Below, piece after piece: positions 27,101 through 35,815 of a stretch of DNA of 64,000 nucleotides (positions within the stretch are counted from its first letter, which is position 1; the number at the start of each line of letters is the position of its first letter). The translations under genes and the position numbers were made by a program. The notes under the pieces were generated by a model. That model was not told where the DNA came from, made no database searches, and saw only the letters and a list, made by a program, of their open reading frames with translations. The stretch is from assembly GCA_002345925.1 (NCBI GenBank), contig DDWM01000060.1, positions 1 through 64,000 of the forward strand, in the 5' to 3' direction. Source of the DNA: Actinobacteria bacterium UBA2286 (GTDB taxonomy: Bacteria > Actinomycetota > Coriobacteriia > Anaerosomatales > Anaerosomataceae).

Positions 27101-27835
27101 CTACCCCTGCCTGCTCTGTATGCGCTCGCGCAGTGCCTCGCGCTCCGCCTCACTCAGCGCGCTGTACGCGTCTGCGTCCATGCCGCCGAGCGCGTCCATC
27201 TCGGGCGAGAAGAACGCCGCCGACTGTGCCTCGGCCATGCGGCGGTGCGCCCTGACGTTGTGCGACACGTAGCGCATCGTGTCGCGCGTGGCCTCCGGAG
27301 ACGCAGCGTAGTCGATGGTGCGCCCTGGCCGCAGCCCGATCGAGCGGCCCACCGCGAAGCTGTCCTGGTTCGCGCCGAGGTAGATGAACTCGTAGCCGGC
27401 TTTCCCCTGACGGTCGCTGATCATCGCAAAAAGCTGATCGCGATCGATCTCTCGGCTGGCGTTCTCAAGCCCGTCGGTCATGATCACGAAGAGCACCTGC
27501 TTGGGGTGGTTCTTCGCGACGAACTCGTCGGTGAGCTTCATGGTGTGTGCGATCGCGTCGTAGAGCGCCGTCATCCCGCTCGGCACATACGTTTCGCGGG
27601 TAAGGTCGTACACATCGTTCACCGGGACCGCCGAGACCACGGTCTTGAACTCGGTGTCGAAGAGCGTGAGCGTGAAGAAAGCCTTGCCGTCCTCGCGCGC
27701 CTGATCGTTCTTGAACTCGTTGAATCCGGAGATCGTGGCTTCGCGGATCGAGTCCATCGAGCCCGACTTATCGAGCACGAAGTTGATGAGGATGTTCCCC
27801 GACTCTTCTCCGCCGTGATACTTCTTCTGCGCCAT
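27101..27835 (-). CDS. von Willebrand factor type A domain protein
   Basis: A soluble 244-aa protein dominated by a vWA domain. The MIDAS metal site is complete: DKSGSMDS near residue 22, a Thr in PSGMTALYD and the Asp in MTDGLEN. The C-terminal 50 residues are Ala/Arg/Glu-rich. No chelatase or phosphatase partner is adjacent. It resembles stand-alone vWA proteins that act in stress or tellurite-type gene neighbourhoods; a role cannot be assigned. It ends in a strong terminator. Confidence 0.85.
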   Translation of the reverse strand: MAQKKYHGGEESGNILINFVLDKSGSMDSIREATISGFNEFKNDQAREDGKAFFTLTLFDTEFKTVVSAVPVNDVYDLTRETYVPSGMTALYDAIAHTMKLTDEFVAKNHPKQVLFVIMTDGLENASREIDRDQLFAMISDRQGKAGYEFIYLGANQDSFAVGRSIGLRPGRTIDYAASPEATRDTMRYVSHNVRAHRRMAEAQSAAFFSPEMDALGGMDADAYSALSEAEREALRERIQSRQG

Positions 27836-27995
27836 CTCGACTCCCCCTATCGGTTGGTATTTACAGGTTAGCGCCCGGGTCTGACATCAATTCTCGGGCC
27901 GCGTTTCCTGCGTCGCCTCTCTTATACTCTCCCGTATACTATACTGTCAAGTCACAATGCTTTCTGGTATAGTCGTGCCATCGAAAGGGGATTTC

Positions 27996-28514
27996 GTGGG
28001 CACACCGATCGGCGACATGATCCGGCAAGCACGGCTCTCGGCAGGGTTCACGCTCGAGGACGTCGCGGGCCAAGTGGGCGTCACGCCTGGCGCGCTCTCG
28101 CACATCGAAAGCGGCCGCCGCCTCCCCTACCCGCAGAACGCCGCGCGCATCGCCGAGGTCCTAGACCTTCCCGCCGAGGAGATCCTCACCGCGCTTGATG
28201 AGGCGCATTCCGACCGGCGCCGTTCAGCTGCCGAGGAGGTCACGTCCGCTCCGAAGTCATACAGCGCGCGTCCGATCGAGGCGCTGTTCGCCCAGGCCGC
28301 CCCGCGCGCGCAGATGTCGGCGCCCAGCCTGCGTCAGAGCGCGCGCTGGTCCGATGACACTGCCGAGCGGCTCACCGCACTCGACCGCATGGCCAGCGGA
28401 GCCGCCGACGCGATCCGCACCCTGCGCGGCCTGCTCGACGACGATGACCCCACGGTTGCCCGCGAGGCGCGGCGCCTCCTGCGCGAGTTGGATGTGCGGC
28501 TACCCGAAGAGTAG
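27996..28514 (+). CDS. XRE-family transcriptional regulator
   Basis: A 172-aa DNA-binding protein. The start GTG at 27996 follows AAAGGGGA and avoids the unlikely leader that an ATG at 27957 would add. Residues about 5-60 are a helix-turn-helix of the XRE/Cro type (IRQARLSAGFTLEDVAGQVG, GALSHIESGRR). The C-terminal half is helical with no known ligand domain. A TATAGT -10-like box lies upstream at 27968-27973. Its targets are unknown. Confidence 0.85.
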   Translation: MGTPIGDMIRQARLSAGFTLEDVAGQVGVTPGALSHIESGRRLPYPQNAARIAEVLDLPAEEILTALDEAHSDRRRSAAEEVTSAPKSYSARPIEALFAQAAPRAQMSAPSLRQSARWSDDTAERLTALDRMASGAADAIRTLRGLLDDDDPTVAREARRLLRELDVRLPEE

Positions 28515-28534
28515 GCGGCTAGGCTCCGGTCGAA

Positions 28535-29068
28535 CTACTCCCGGCCCTCAATCGGCAACGTCGTTGTTGCGTCCTCAATCTGATTAAGCGGCAGGAACAT
28601 CGGCTGAGTCGAAGAGACGGTGGCGCCCACGGCATTGATGTCTACGAACCCGAAGCGCGCGTAAAAGCCGACCGCGTCGGACTTGGCCGCGAGACGTACG
28701 CCCACGCAGCCGAACTCATCCGCCATGCGCACGGCTTCGGAAAGTGCGAACCGAAGCATCGCTGTGCCGACACCGCGCCCGCGCCAGTGCAGGTCCACGC
28801 CGAGGCGTGCCAATGTGAGTGTAGGCAGCGGGTAGCGCGGTGTTCGCTCCCCCGCCGAGTCAACCTCTTCACGCGTGATCTGCGATGCTGCGAGGGTCAC
28901 GAAGCCGACTGCAGCACCGCCGAAAGAGGCGAGGTAGGTCACTGCGAAGTGGGAGAACTGGTTCTTGAGGGCATAGCGGACCAGGTACTCATTGAGCGCC
29001 GCCTCGCCGCAGTCGAAAGTCGCGAGGTCATCCTCGCGACTCAATCGCTGGATGCGAAGCCCGCGCAT
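28535..29068 (-). CDS. GNAT acetyltransferase, TacT-like toxin candidate
   Basis: A 177-aa protein of the GNAT fold. The pattern FDCGEAALNEYL near the N-terminus, then LTLARLGVDLHWRGRGVGTAML (acetyl-CoA-binding R/Q-x-x-G-x-G/A loop) and FYARFGFV near the end, is that of TacT/AtaT-type toxins that acetylate charged tRNAs. It follows, 12 bases apart, a Phd/YefM-type antitoxin gene. TacT toxins usually pair with ribbon-helix-helix DUF1778 antitoxins, so the partner here is unusual. Confidence 0.82.
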   Translation of the reverse strand: MRGLRIQRLSREDDLATFDCGEAALNEYLVRYALKNQFSHFAVTYLASFGGAAVGFVTLAASQITREEVDSAGERTPRYPLPTLTLARLGVDLHWRGRGVGTAMLRFALSEAVRMADEFGCVGVRLAAKSDAVGFYARFGFVDINAVGATVSSTQPMFLPLNQIEDATTTLPIEGRE

Positions 29069-29080
29069 GAACCGTTCCGC

Positions 29081-29443
29081 CTACTCGCCGTCGCGCATCA
29101 GTTCGCGAAGCGCTGCAGTTGCGGGCCTGGGCTGCTCGATCAGGTCGATGACCTTGTCAAAAGACTCAGGCGAGAGCACAAGCGTGTCCACTTCTGCGTC
29201 CACACGACCCCATGCCGCCTGCGCTTCACGCGCGATTTCAATCGTGGAAATGTCCTGCGCGAACTGCGGACTCGTCTTGAGCACCTCGAGCGCAGCGTCC
29301 ATCATGCGCAGTTCCTCGATGGGCACGACGGCGACCAGGTCTGCATCGTGGCGCGTGATGATCACGCGCTCCTTGCCGTAGGCAGCGCGATTCATCACAT
29401 CTGAGAAGTCGCGCCGCGCCTGCGCAGCCGTTACACGAGCCAT
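29081..29443 (-). CDS. Phd/YefM-type antitoxin
   Basis: A 120-aa protein whose N-terminal half fits the Phd/YefM DNA-binding fold: VTAAQARRDFSDVMNRAAYGKERVIITRHD with VAVVPIEEL after it. The ATG at 29443 is preferred to the TTG two codons earlier. The C-terminal half is acidic and should bind the toxin. The promoter region upstream holds an A/T-rich palindrome GTAC-AAAAT-GTAC near 29504-29516 that may be its operator. Pairs with the GNAT gene downstream. Confidence 0.8.
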   Translation of the reverse strand: MARVTAAQARRDFSDVMNRAAYGKERVIITRHDADLVAVVPIEELRMMDAALEVLKTSPQFAQDISTIEIAREAQAAWGRVDAEVDTLVLSPESFDKVIDLIEQPRPATAALRELMRDGE

Positions 29444-29551
29444 GTTCAATCATCCCAATCGATCGAGTGCTTCTTCCAATAGAATAGCACTTTTTGCACG
29501 ATTGTACATTTTGTACTATGCGCATAAGTCGTCGACCGCACCACGCAAGAA

Positions 29552-29575
29552 GGGGCGAGCCCGAAGGCCCGCCCC
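29552..29575 (-). terminator. UUCG-capped terminator hairpin
   Basis: On the minus strand GGGGCGGGCC-TTCG-GGCTCGCCCC (one mismatch) forms a ten-base stem with a UUCG tetraloop, followed by TTCTT. It ends the transcript of the small membrane protein gene at 29600-30043. Confidence 0.8.
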
Positions 29576-29599
29576 CTGTCAGTCGCCCTGTTCGCGAGC

Positions 29600-30043
29600 T
29601 TACACCGCAGCCGCGATCGCCTTCGCCTTTGCCTTCGCAGGAGACGCCATCAGCAGCGGCACGATGAGCGCCCACAGCACCAGCCCGACCGAGCCCATCA
29701 GCGGGTAGTAGACGCCCCACACCACGAACGGCCCGCCAAGCGAGTAGACCCACACCACGAACGTGACCGTACTGAGCACGATCTGGCCGATCGATGCAAC
29801 GTGACCGACTCGGCGCAAGTACACAGGCGTGAGCACGAAGAGAACCGCGAACGTGAATTGGATGAGAAACGCCCTGAGCGCGTCGTCCGTGATCCCCGAT
29901 GCTGCCTCGGCAACGCGCACCGTGGCGCCCGGAGGGTACCCGATGATGCCCCCCAGCACCATGTAGGCTCCCACGATCTCCGTGGGGACAAGCTTCATGA
30001 CCTTGTCCGCGTACGATTGTGCCTGCGAAAGCTGCCTTCCCAT
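29600..30043 (-). CDS. small four-helix membrane protein
   Basis: A 147-aa membrane protein that I do not recognise. The start at 30043 is chosen because GGAGGAGGGG precedes it. After about 15 polar residues it has roughly four hydrophobic segments, at about 18-38, 60-78, 85-108 and 118-140, and an Ala/Lys-rich C-terminus. It has its own terminator and stands alone between the antitoxin and the nucleotidyltransferase-like gene. Confidence 0.65.
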   Translation of the reverse strand: MGRQLSQAQSYADKVMKLVPTEIVGAYMVLGGIIGYPPGATVRVAEAASGITDDALRAFLIQFTFAVLFVLTPVYLRRVGHVASIGQIVLSTVTFVVWVYSLGGPFVVWGVYYPLMGSVGLVLWALIVPLLMASPAKAKAKAIAAAV

Positions 30044-30183
30044 GACCCCTCCTCCACCGGGCGCACGACTGTCGCGCGCCGTCCGTGACCCCACTTACGG
30101 AGTATCACGGACACGAGGCCGGGGCCTGCGCAAGAGGGTCCGACAAGCGTTAGCCGAGGAGTGAACCGGGCGTTAACCGGGCG

Positions 30184-31245
30184 TCACGAAGCGGCGATGG
30201 CCTCGAGCATCTGAGCGACACGCTCGGCTGTCGCCGGTTCAAGTCGTGCCATTGCCGAGAGGCCCTTTGTGAGACGCGTCGCCAGGCCGCTCCCGTAGGC
30301 CGAGACAGCCTGCAACGCGAGCTCGACATCGCCCTCACGGTCCTCGAGCAAGACGCCGAGGACTGCCGCGGCCTGTCGCAAGTCCTTCTCGCTCTTGACC
30401 TGCGAGGTCACAGGACGCTCGCCCGCTACGACGAGTTTGTGAAGCGCAAACCTTGCGGGATCTGGGACACTCACGAGGACGCCGCCGCCATCGATCACTG
30501 CGCCGCGCACCGTCGCCTCAAGCAAGAAGTCGAGGTAGCGAAGCGGCTGCGCTGCGGCCTTGAGGCGTGGGATGGACACCGGCGCTGTCGAGGCACCGCG
30601 CGCGGGCGTCACGAGGTCGACACGCAAGCCCTGCCCGCGTACCTTGAACGACGTCGACGGGCTTTTCGGATCGAAGCCGGGCACGGGCAAGAAGCCCATG
30701 TTTAGCCCCTCGAGCGCGCTCGGGATGTCTGCGTCGAGCTCCGGCACGGCGACCTGCATGGTGGCGGGCGCTGCAACATCAAGGTCCTGCGTCCGCATCG
30801 CGCCCCCGGTCCACCTCACGCCGAGAAGGTTCCCAATCACCGTGAACGCATGGGTGCCGACCAGCACACCCCCTAACCGGAAGACGCCGGCGTCGGTGAG
30901 TGCCGAGAGTACGCGGGCCGATGGTGCATCGGTCAGCATGGCGCCCCCCACCCTCAGGAGCGACGAAAGGCGCTGGATTGCCGACGCATCTGCCCTGAAC
31001 GTCTCGTGACCGCGCTCGAATCGCTCTACAACGACTTCCAGGAGTGCGTCCTTGCGTCCCACGTACGTCTGCCGCTTCGCTCCCCCGGGCTCCAGGTACT
31101 GGAAGTAGTAGTAGTCGTTGCCCTTCACGTTCTTGGTGACGAAGCCTCCAGGGACGTGTCCGATAGCGCGGGCTGCCTCAAGCGCAACAAGCTGCTCCAG
31201 CATCTCTGCGTAGAGAGTCTGTACCTCAAGCGGCTGCCGCTGCAT
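30184..31245 (-). CDS. GSU2403-type nucleotidyltransferase-fold protein
   Basis: A 353-aa protein of the GSU2403 family, which carries a minimal nucleotidyltransferase fold. The visible motif is LVGTHAFTVIGNLLGVRW followed by RTQDLDVAAP, where the two Asp would bind metal. The N-terminal 100 residues contain a Tyr-rich stretch (GNDYYYFQY) of unknown role. AGGGA precedes the ATG. A 32-bp palindrome lies 20 bases upstream. Such proteins occur near toxin-antitoxin and phage-defence genes; the activity is not established. Confidence 0.78.
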   Translation of the reverse strand: MQRQPLEVQTLYAEMLEQLVALEAARAIGHVPGGFVTKNVKGNDYYYFQYLEPGGAKRQTYVGRKDALLEVVVERFERGHETFRADASAIQRLSSLLRVGGAMLTDAPSARVLSALTDAGVFRLGGVLVGTHAFTVIGNLLGVRWTGGAMRTQDLDVAAPATMQVAVPELDADIPSALEGLNMGFLPVPGFDPKSPSTSFKVRGQGLRVDLVTPARGASTAPVSIPRLKAAAQPLRYLDFLLEATVRGAVIDGGGVLVSVPDPARFALHKLVVAGERPVTSQVKSEKDLRQAAAVLGVLLEDREGDVELALQAVSAYGSGLATRLTKGLSAMARLEPATAERVAQMLEAIAAS

Positions 31246-31265
31246 GATTCGTCCCTTCAGCTAGG

Positions 31266-31297
31266 TTATACGCAGTATACCAACTTACTGCGTATAA
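31266..31297. promoter_or_regulatory. long palindrome upstream of the GSU2403-type gene
   Basis: TTATACGCAGTA (31266-31277) and its exact reverse complement TACTGCGTATAA (31286-31297) are separated by eight bases. The site is A/T-rich compared with its surroundings and covers the position expected for the promoter of the gene starting at 31245. It may be an operator. Confidence 0.6.
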
Positions 31298-31345
31298 CTT
31301 CCACCCCCGGAGTCAGCCAGCGACAACGTACGACATGGCTCCTCC

Positions 31346-31376
31346 ATGTTGTACTTTGGAGCACAAAGTTCAACAT
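31346..31376. repeat. 31-bp inverted repeat, A/T-rich
   Basis: ATGTTGTACTTTG (31346-31358) and CAAAGTTCAACAT (31364-31376) pair at 12 of 13 positions around the loop GAGCA. It lies between the PASTA-tailed gene and the GSU2403-type gene. There is no U-tract, so it is more likely a protein-binding or recombination site than a terminator. Confidence 0.55.
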
Positions 31377-31404
31377 AGGAGATGCGAAGTGAGGGTTAGC
31401 CCGG

Positions 31405-33171
31405 TCAGTCGGCGATCTCAATCGTGAGGTAGACCTTCGTACCCACCGGGACCGCCATTCCTGCCTCGGGATCCTGCGCTTCGACCTTCGTTCCGCCGTA
31501 CGGGACCAGCTCGACAACGGCAACGAGCCCCGCGTCAGCAAAACCCTTCTCGACGCACGCGACGTAGGCATCCAGGGCGTCGCCCCACTCCATTGATTCG
31601 GCTTCCGCTGCTGAGAGCGAGAACTCCCTGAAGTCCGGAACGATGGTGACCTGGTCCTTCTCGGGAGTGCTTGCCGAGGCCTTCTGGCCCTGCGTGAAGA
31701 TGTGGAGTTCGTAGACGGCCTCGTTGTCGTAGACGATCATGCCCTTCACGTCAGATGCACCATTGATGGCGTCGAAGAACTGAGACATCGACACCTCGTT
31801 GTAATCGATGTACCAGCCCGTATCGATCGGCACGTACATGATGTACCACTCGGCGGGGCTCCGGCTCACAAGCGTGAACTCCAAGGAAACCACGTCATCT
31901 TCCCCGTCACCGCCGCCGGCATAGACCACGTCGGAGAACTCCATGCTTCCGTCCGACGGGGCGCTGTAGAACAGGTCGTCTTCCATCCGCGCGTGGGTGT
32001 CGGGCGAGAGTGCGTAAGGATCCACCTCGACTCCGATATCGCCCGGCTCGAGGGTGAGGTCCTCCGCGGGCGTGGAGGTACCCGCGTACGAAGACCGGAA
32101 ACTGCCAAGGCCCAGGACTCCGACGACGACGATGACGAATACCATGACCGTGACAAACATGACGGCGCCCGCACCGATCGCGGCTGCGATCTTAGTCTGC
32201 TTCGGCAACGCCATGAACCAGGATACGGCGCGCTGGACGGCGGCCTTGATCGCATCAAGCGGAGCAGCGGGTTCGACTGACACTGCGGCCGTCGCGGGGG
32301 CCATGGGTTGCAGCGCTGGTGCGGCTGCAGCTGGCACGGCGACAGCCACGTCAGGCACGTCGGGTGCTGGCGGCGCAAGTGTGACAGCCGGCGCAGGTGG
32401 CGCTGCCATTTCCGGGTGCAGCACCTTGGCGGCCGCGGCGCTGCTCTCGCGCTCGAGTTTGGCGACGGGCTTGCGTCCGATGTAGACGAGAACACCCGCG
32501 ACCGCAGCTAGCAGAAACCACACCGGTAGAAGCCGTATCTGGATGCCGGCCCCCAGCCAGAAGACCGCCGCAGCGGAAAGAACTGCTCCCACGCGGAAGA
32601 TGGCGTTGGTCCGCTTGGCAACCTCGGGCTCAAGGGCACGGTATATGTGTGCGCCCTCCGTGAGCTTGGCCGAGTCGTCCCCGCACTCCGCGACGTACTG
32701 AACCTGTTCACGGAGGCGCAGAAGGACTTCTTTGCAGATGAAGATGTTGTCGGTGCGCACGGCGGTCAGGACCCGAAAGACGATCTCGGTCTTGCCATCG
32801 TGCTCTGAGAGGCGGAGCTCTGTCACCAGTTGCTGCGGCTGCAGCTTGCTACCAAAGGCGTAGACGACGCGCATCGGCTCGTGTGAGGTCTCGTAGAGGA
32901 TCTCAGCGAATTTCGGCGGCTCCTTGGATGGATGGATGATTGCGTCGAGTGCGGCCATGATGGCCTCAGGAGAGGCCGACGACGTGAGCACGAGCGGCAC
33001 GTCGATGAGGTCGTCGCTTTCAGCGATCTGCTTTTTGAAGACCGCCTTCTGCCCTGCATCGAATGCAGCGCCAACGCCTTTGCCGATAAGGCGCCCGAGA
33101 ATGCGCGGAAGAATGATGACCGCAAAGGCGATCACTACCAGGAGCCCGATTACCTTCACGGTGTCATCCAC
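31405..33171 (-). CDS. multi-pass membrane protein with C-terminal PASTA domain
   Basis: A 588-aa protein. A membrane helix at about 5-25 is followed by a cytoplasmic-type domain (to about 185), two further hydrophobic segments near 190-230, a Pro/Ala-rich linker, another helix near 335-360, a beta-rich extracellular region, and a C-terminal PASTA-like domain (about 520-588, with VEAQDPEAGMAVPVGTKVYL). PASTA domains bind muropeptides and usually belong to Ser/Thr kinases or penicillin-binding proteins, but no such domain is present here. It begins about 20 bases after a smaller gene with a similar membrane-anchored N-terminal layout; the two form an operon. Confidence 0.75.
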   Translation of the reverse strand: MDDTVKVIGLLVVIAFAVIILPRILGRLIGKGVGAAFDAGQKAVFKKQIAESDDLIDVPLVLTSSASPEAIMAALDAIIHPSKEPPKFAEILYETSHEPMRVVYAFGSKLQPQQLVTELRLSEHDGKTEIVFRVLTAVRTDNIFICKEVLLRLREQVQYVAECGDDSAKLTEGAHIYRALEPEVAKRTNAIFRVGAVLSAAAVFWLGAGIQIRLLPVWFLLAAVAGVLVYIGRKPVAKLERESSAAAAKVLHPEMAAPPAPAVTLAPPAPDVPDVAVAVPAAAAPALQPMAPATAAVSVEPAAPLDAIKAAVQRAVSWFMALPKQTKIAAAIGAGAVMFVTVMVFVIVVVGVLGLGSFRSSYAGTSTPAEDLTLEPGDIGVEVDPYALSPDTHARMEDDLFYSAPSDGSMEFSDVVYAGGGDGEDDVVSLEFTLVSRSPAEWYIMYVPIDTGWYIDYNEVSMSQFFDAINGASDVKGMIVYDNEAVYELHIFTQGQKASASTPEKDQVTIVPDFREFSLSAAEAESMEWGDALDAYVACVEKGFADAGLVAVVELVPYGGTKVEAQDPEAGMAVPVGTKVYLTIEIAD

Positions 33172-33191
33172 GACGCCCCGCCTCTCCTGAG

Positions 33192-33689
33192 CTAGTTACC
33201 GGTTTCGGTGATCTGCACGGCCGGGTCGGCCGCCCTAAGCGCTGCCTCGACTTGCTTGCGCAACCGCTTCAGCACGTCGAGATCAACAGTGAGGCCATCC
33301 TCTTCGGTCCACCGCGGTACTGCGAATTCGACCTTCGTCATCCCGTCCTGCGCGCCAAAGAGCATCACTGCCGCGAACCTCAGCGCGGACTTCCCCCCGT
33401 AGACGTATACGACGTGCTCGTCGGTGCGCTCCTTCTCATACAGGACCGCTGTCCCGCCGAGCGGCGCGTCGACGGCAGCCACATAGTTCGTGAGGTTGTG
33501 AGCGATGTCGGACACGGTTGCCGAGGTGAGAGCCGTGAAGGTGTGCCGCGCCTGCTGGCCCTCCTTGTGCTCACCCATGGAAAGGACGCTGCGGTTGAGC
33601 CCCTTCATCACGCCGTCGCCCATCTTGGTGAGGACCCAGCCGAAAGCGAGGAACACTGCTAGACCCAGAATGCCCTGGATAAACTCCAC
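33192..33689 (-). CDS. small membrane-anchored protein, partner of the PASTA protein
   Basis: A 165-aa protein of unknown family. A single membrane helix lies at about 5-22, and the rest is an alpha/beta domain with segments (HVVYVYGGKSALRFAAVMLFG, TVDLDVLKRLRKQVEAALRA) that mirror the first soluble domain of the 588-aa protein encoded directly downstream, so the two may be paralogous and interact. The start is a GTG. Confidence 0.65.
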   Translation of the reverse strand: MEFIQGILGLAVFLAFGWVLTKMGDGVMKGLNRSVLSMGEHKEGQQARHTFTALTSATVSDIAHNLTNYVAAVDAPLGGTAVLYEKERTDEHVVYVYGGKSALRFAAVMLFGAQDGMTKVEFAVPRWTEEDGLTVDLDVLKRLRKQVEAALRAADPAVQITETGN

Positions 33690-33794
33690 GAGCTGCCCCC
33701 CGATCGGCTTGTGAGAATGAGCGAGACTTAATCAAACTCCCCAGATTTCCAGAATACGTTAGTTCCGGAGGAATGGAAGAGTGCAGCGCAGCGC

Positions 33795-34105
33795 CTACTG
33801 AATCTCTTCCAGCAGTTCCCACGCGCGCTCGATGCGACCGTGAGACTGTGGGAATCGCAGGAAGCGCTCGTCCAATCCGCCGAGACGAACGCGGTCGAGC
33901 GCGTCGGCATCCTTGAGCACGCGGAATACGTTGCCGAAGCCCTCCGGGTCCACTCCGGCAGCTCAAGCTCACGCGCGAGCTCGGTCGCATGCGTCCACAC
34001 GCGCAACGCGTGCCCGCGCCCATGAATGCCCGCCGAGTGGTCGATGCCATCGAGGCGTACGAACCAGGATGCGGGGATGGCGGGAAGATCGATTGCCTCA
34101 TTCAC
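33795..34105 (-). pseudogene. decayed HD-domain phosphohydrolase gene
   Basis: The first frame reads SWFVRLDGIDHSAGIHGRGH followed by ALRVWTHATELARELELPEW, the usual start of a small HD-domain protein. The similarity then breaks, and another frame of the same strand continues with VLKDADALDRVRLGGLDERF and ends at the TAG at 33797-33795 after a normal-looking C-terminus (RIERAWELLEEIQ). The middle part that should carry the catalytic HD pair is missing. An internal deletion with frameshift explains this. It marks the left edge of the defence-type island. Confidence 0.7.
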
Positions 34106-34172
34106 GGCATCTCCCTCTCCTCGTCTTCACTAGGTTGTAGCTACCTGCCAGAACTGAATTACCGCTTAATGA

Positions 34173-35384
34173 CTAGCCCAGGTACTCTCTCAGGGGACGG
34201 CTGCGCGCCGGCTTGCGCAGTTCGCCGAGGGCCTTGGACTCAATCTGACGGATTCGTTCGCGCGTGACCCGGAACACCCGTCCAATTTCCTCGAGAGTGT
34301 GCACGCAGTCGTCTCCAAAACCAAACCGCATCTCAATCACAACACGCTCGCGTTCAGACAGTGAGCTCAACGTCTTCATGATCTGATCATGGAGACCGGA
34401 CTCACACACAGATGTGAACGCCTCGGACCCATCTGACCATAGTCTGAGGCGCCATTCAGGCGGCTCAGACTTCTGCCAATCGCTACTGCCTACTTCGAGT
34501 AGTTCGTCTAACGAGCAGGCATCGTCGAAATCCTCTCGAAAGTACCTCACGCGATGTGGCTCCAGCCCAAGAGCCGCGCCAATCTCGACATCATCCGGTA
34601 TGCGGCCGGCCTGCTCTTCCACCTGTCTAGCAACGCGCGCCACAGCGTTGACCTTCTCAAAGGCGTGGACCGGAAGACGAATGACACGCGCGGAATCGGC
34701 AATAGCCCTCGTGATGCTCTGGCGTATCCACCAGGTTGCGTAGGTGGATAAGCGAAGACCGAGTGAGGGGTCGAACTTCTCCACGGCCCGCATGAGGCCA
34801 ACATTACCCTCCTGAATGAGGTCGAGCAGAGGAACCCCGGATCGAATGTATCGCCGGGCTATAGAATTCACCAGGCGCAGGTTAGCCTCAATCAATCTAC
34901 GCCTGGCTTCAGAACCCGCGGAACAAGCGCGTTCGAGACGGCGCCTTGTGGCGGGATCACCTTCGCCTGAACCTCCGGTTTCCGCTAGAAGTAGAGCAGC
35001 TTCATCGCCTCTCAGCATGTCCAACCTGAGCGCAATGACCTGATCGTGACGCAGCATCGGTATGCGACGCATTTGAGAGAGGTACACCTCGATTAAATCG
35101 AGGTCCCTCGCCGGCTGGAAGTCGGTCAACCGCCGCGATCGGCGTTGTTTTGGCTTTGGCCCACTCAGCCGCTCAATCTCGGCGCGTGCGGCGTCCCGAA
35201 CCATTTCATCCGCGTCCTCAGCCAGCACAAGTAGGGCCGCCTTGGCGGACGGATCGGCTCCTTCTGCCAGCTCAATAACGGCCGCCCAGCGCTCAAACGG
35301 ATCCGAGCTGCCGGCCATTCGAGACACGTCTGCCGATCCGCTACCCTCCCAGAAATCCTTTGCTTCAGAACTCAGTGCAGTCAT
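34173..35384 (-). CDS. RpoD-family sigma factor with HEAT-like N-terminal region, island-encoded
   Basis: A group 2/3 sigma-70 factor of 403 aa. Region 1.2 starts near residue 98 ([16 protein letters not shown]), region 2 contains [18 protein letters not shown] and [14 protein letters not shown], region 3 and a region 4 helix-turn-helix ([20 protein letters not shown]) follow. The first 90 residues are not sigma-like; they show a HEAT-type helical pattern ([25 protein letters not shown]). It is the last gene of the operon with the PLD-helicase and the DndD-like ATPase, eight bases after the previous stop. A dedicated sigma factor may switch the host polymerase to island promoters, or act as a decoy or sensor. 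Confidence 0.88.
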   Translation of the reverse strand: MTALSSEAKDFWEGSGSADVSRMAGSSDPFERWAAVIELAEGADPSAKAALLVLAEDADEMVRDAARAEIERLSGPKPKQRRSRRLTDFQPARDLDLIEVYLSQMRRIPMLRHDQVIALRLDMLRGDEAALLLAETGGSGEGDPATRRRLERACSAGSEARRRLIEANLRLVNSIARRYIRSGVPLLDLIQEGNVGLMRAVEKFDPSLGLRLSTYATWWIRQSITRAIADSARVIRLPVHAFEKVNAVARVARQVEEQAGRIPDDVEIGAALGLEPHRVRYFREDFDDACSLDELLEVGSSDWQKSEPPEWRLRLWSDGSEAFTSVCESGLHDQIMKTLSSLSERERVVIEMRFGFGDDCVHTLEEIGRVFRVTRERIRQIESKALGELRKPARSRPLREYLG

Positions 35385-35392
35385 GTTCCTGA

Positions 35393-35815
35393 CTATCCCG
35401 AAACCGAAAGTTGGCTCTTTAGTCCATCAACCTGCTGCTTGACCTCTCCAGCAAACACACGAGCAAATTCACCGGGCTCGTCCAACATCTCTGCCAGAAG
35501 AAGCAGCCCACCATCAGCATATCGCTCGGCCAAATCGAGCCTCTGCTCGATATCCGTAAGCGTCTGTGGATCGTTCGTCTCCGCAAGATGCATGGCGGTC
35601 AGCAGGGCTTCGTCCGGGCCCTTGAGGTACTCCAGCCGGACGCCGGTATTTGACCGCTTGAGATTCTCGGGCTTGGTAGCGTGCCGCATTCCCCAGGTCA
35701 TCGCAATCAAGAAGGCTTGTTTATTGGCGATGCCACCCAGCTCCTGCTTGAGCCTGTTGAACGTGTCAAGATTCTTCTCGCCAACTGCGAGTAATGTGCG
35801 CCCTGATTTCAGCAA
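35393..35815 (-). CDS. Dnd-associated protein 4-like
   Basis: A 140-aa protein. The layout, an N-terminal [15 protein letters not shown], the central [15 protein letters not shown], and [13 protein letters not shown] near the C-terminus, recalls the small proteins annotated as Dnd-system-associated protein 4. I infer this from pattern memory, not from a search. The start is a TTG directly after the stop of the DndD-like gene, supported by AGGTGA six bases upstream. Confidence 0.6.
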   Translation of the reverse strand: MLKSGRTLLAVGEKNLDTFNRLKQELGGIANKQAFLIAMTWGMRHATKPENLKRSNTGVRLEYLKGPDEALLTAMHLAETNDPQTLTDIEQRLDLAERYADGGLLLLAEMLDEPGEFARVFAGEVKQQVDGLKSQLSVSG

